In this document: positions 13,999 through 14,464 of the stretch, in pieces
How positions within the stretch are numbered: position 1 is the stretch's first letter
Layout of the letters: every line of letters starts with the position of its first letter
Assembly (NCBI GenBank): GCA_945483525.1
Contig: CALYRV010000047.1
Location: 1 to 14,464 of the forward strand
Length of the DNA: 14,464 nucleotides
Direction of reading: 5' to 3'
Source of the DNA: an uncultured Verrucomicrobiota bacterium
GTDB lineage: Bacteria > Verrucomicrobiota > Kiritimatiellia > RFP12 > UBA1067
Position numbers and translations under genes: made by a program
Notes under the pieces: generated by a model
Seen by the model: the letters and a program-made list of their open reading frames with translations, nothing else
Told to the model about the DNA's origin: nothing
Database searches by the model: none

Positions 13999-14464
13999 AT
14001 GGCAGAAGAAAACAAGTCCTCCCTCGACGCGCTGACGGCTCTGTGCAAGCGTCGCGGATTCATTTATCACTCGTCCGAGATCTACGGCGGCATGCCCGGC
14101 TTCTGGGATTACGGTCCGCTTGGTTGCGAGCTGAAGGCGAATGTGAAGCAGGCCTGGTGGCAGGCTACGGTCCGCGGACGCGAGGATGTCGCGGGTCTCG
14201 ATGCGACGATCATCATGAATCCGAAGATCTGGAAGGCGTCCGGCCATCTCGACACCTTCGCCGATCCGATGACGATGTGCAAGGACTGCAAGAAGCTGAT
14301 GCGCGCCGACCAGGTGAAGGATATCTACGCCGATCAGAAGAAGAAGCCGGTGCCGAAGGCACAGGTAGAGGTTGGAGGTCGAGGTCGAGAAATTGGTGAA
14401 TTTTGTCCGTACTGCGGCGGCGAGCTCACCGAGCCGAAGCCGTTCAACCTCATGTTCAAGACGA
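13999..14464 (+). CDS. glyS: Glycyl-tRNA synthetase, alpha2 type, N-terminal part
   Basis: The frame runs off the window end; 155 residues are seen. It is the single-chain (eukaryote/archaeal-like, dimeric) glycyl-tRNA synthetase, which charges tRNA-Gly, and not the alpha/beta heterotetramer. Evidence is the class II motif 1 region [13 protein letters not shown] with QAWW (34-54), [13 protein letters not shown] (78-90), a zinc knuckle formed by C94-x2-C97 and C136-x2-C139, and the FNLMFKT segment at 149-155 that leads into the catalytic core. The ATG at 13999 is 17 bases after accA and lacks a Shine-Dalgarno motif, as does accA. Residues 121-135 (bases 14359-14406) use codons rare in the rest of the gene (GTA, GGA, CGA) and contain a small GGTCGA repeat, suggesting a variable insertion between the two cysteine pairs. 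The name glyQS is also used for this form. Confidence 0.95.
   Translation, partial: MAEENKSSLDALTALCKRRGFIYHSSEIYGGMPGFWDYGPLGCELKANVKQAWWQATVRGREDVAGLDATIIMNPKIWKASGHLDTFADPMTMCKDCKKLMRADQVKDIYADQKKKPVPKAQVEVGGRGREIGEFCPYCGGELTEPKPFNLMFKT

Noticed and set aside
13920..14399. 159-codon + strand frame over the accA end and glyS start
   Set aside because: It is out of frame with the certain GlyRS motifs and stops inside the glyS atypical patch. The real gene starts at 13999 in another frame.
1..14464. CRISPR array, tRNA, rRNA or riboswitch
   Set aside because: Reading the non-coding gaps I saw no regularly spaced repeats, no tRNA-like cloverleaf with a CCA-type end, and no recognisable riboswitch core. 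The gaps are short apart from 6816-7139.

Overview
The window looks like chromosomal DNA of a GC-rich, polysaccharide-degrading bacterium. A member of the PVC assemblage (Kiritimatiellota, Lentisphaerota or Verrucomicrobiota type) fits best. The clues are a secreted DUF4838 protein, a large secreted multidomain glycoside hydrolase, Shine-Dalgarno sites before most but not all genes, TATAAT-type extended -10 promoters, and a dimeric (alpha2) glycyl-tRNA synthetase next to accD-accA. This placement is inference; no rRNA or marker phylogeny is available here.

Layout. (1) Bases 1-6389 hold the 3' part of a defence operon, all on the + strand and tightly packed: the C-terminus of a DUF1016 (YhcG-type) PD-(D/E)xK nuclease, hsdR (type I restriction motor/nuclease subunit), mcrB (AAA+ GTPase with an EVE/PUA-like domain inserted before the motor) and mcrC (its nuclease partner). 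hsdM and hsdS are not seen and would be expected upstream of base 1. (2) Bases 6390-7139 are a junction: a 125-aa protein with a helix-turn-helix-like segment resembling the IS66 Orf1 accessory protein, then about 320 bases without a convincing gene that hold an 11-bp inverted repeat and an extended -10 promoter. (3) Bases 7140-12182 hold two exported carbohydrate-related proteins: a DUF4838 protein and a 1133-aa clan-A-like glycoside hydrolase with a C-terminal CBM9-like domain. The second has its own promoter and ends in a strong intrinsic terminator. (4) Bases 12276-14464 are housekeeping: accD, accA and the start of glyS (glyQS type), probably one transcript from a promoter that abuts the preceding terminator.

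How the genes work together. The defence operon combines a restriction system for DNA lacking the host type I mark (HsdR) with one for DNA carrying foreign cytosine modification (McrBC), plus a DUF1016 nuclease, so three separate PD-(D/E)xK-type nucleases sit in one operon. The two secreted proteins probably act on plant, algal or host glycans outside the cytoplasm. AccD and AccA together make the carboxyltransferase that forms malonyl-CoA for fatty-acid synthesis.

The most interesting points are the composite type I plus McrBC plus DUF1016 operon, a TGGTATAAT promoter motif found at three gene starts, a terminator whose T-tract runs into the next promoter, the lack of Shine-Dalgarno sites before accA and glyS, and an AccA that lacks the usual N-terminal helical region and carries an extra glycine-rich loop. 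I see no clear wholly new system. The four-gene defence cluster is the closest candidate and should be judged with its upstream flank.
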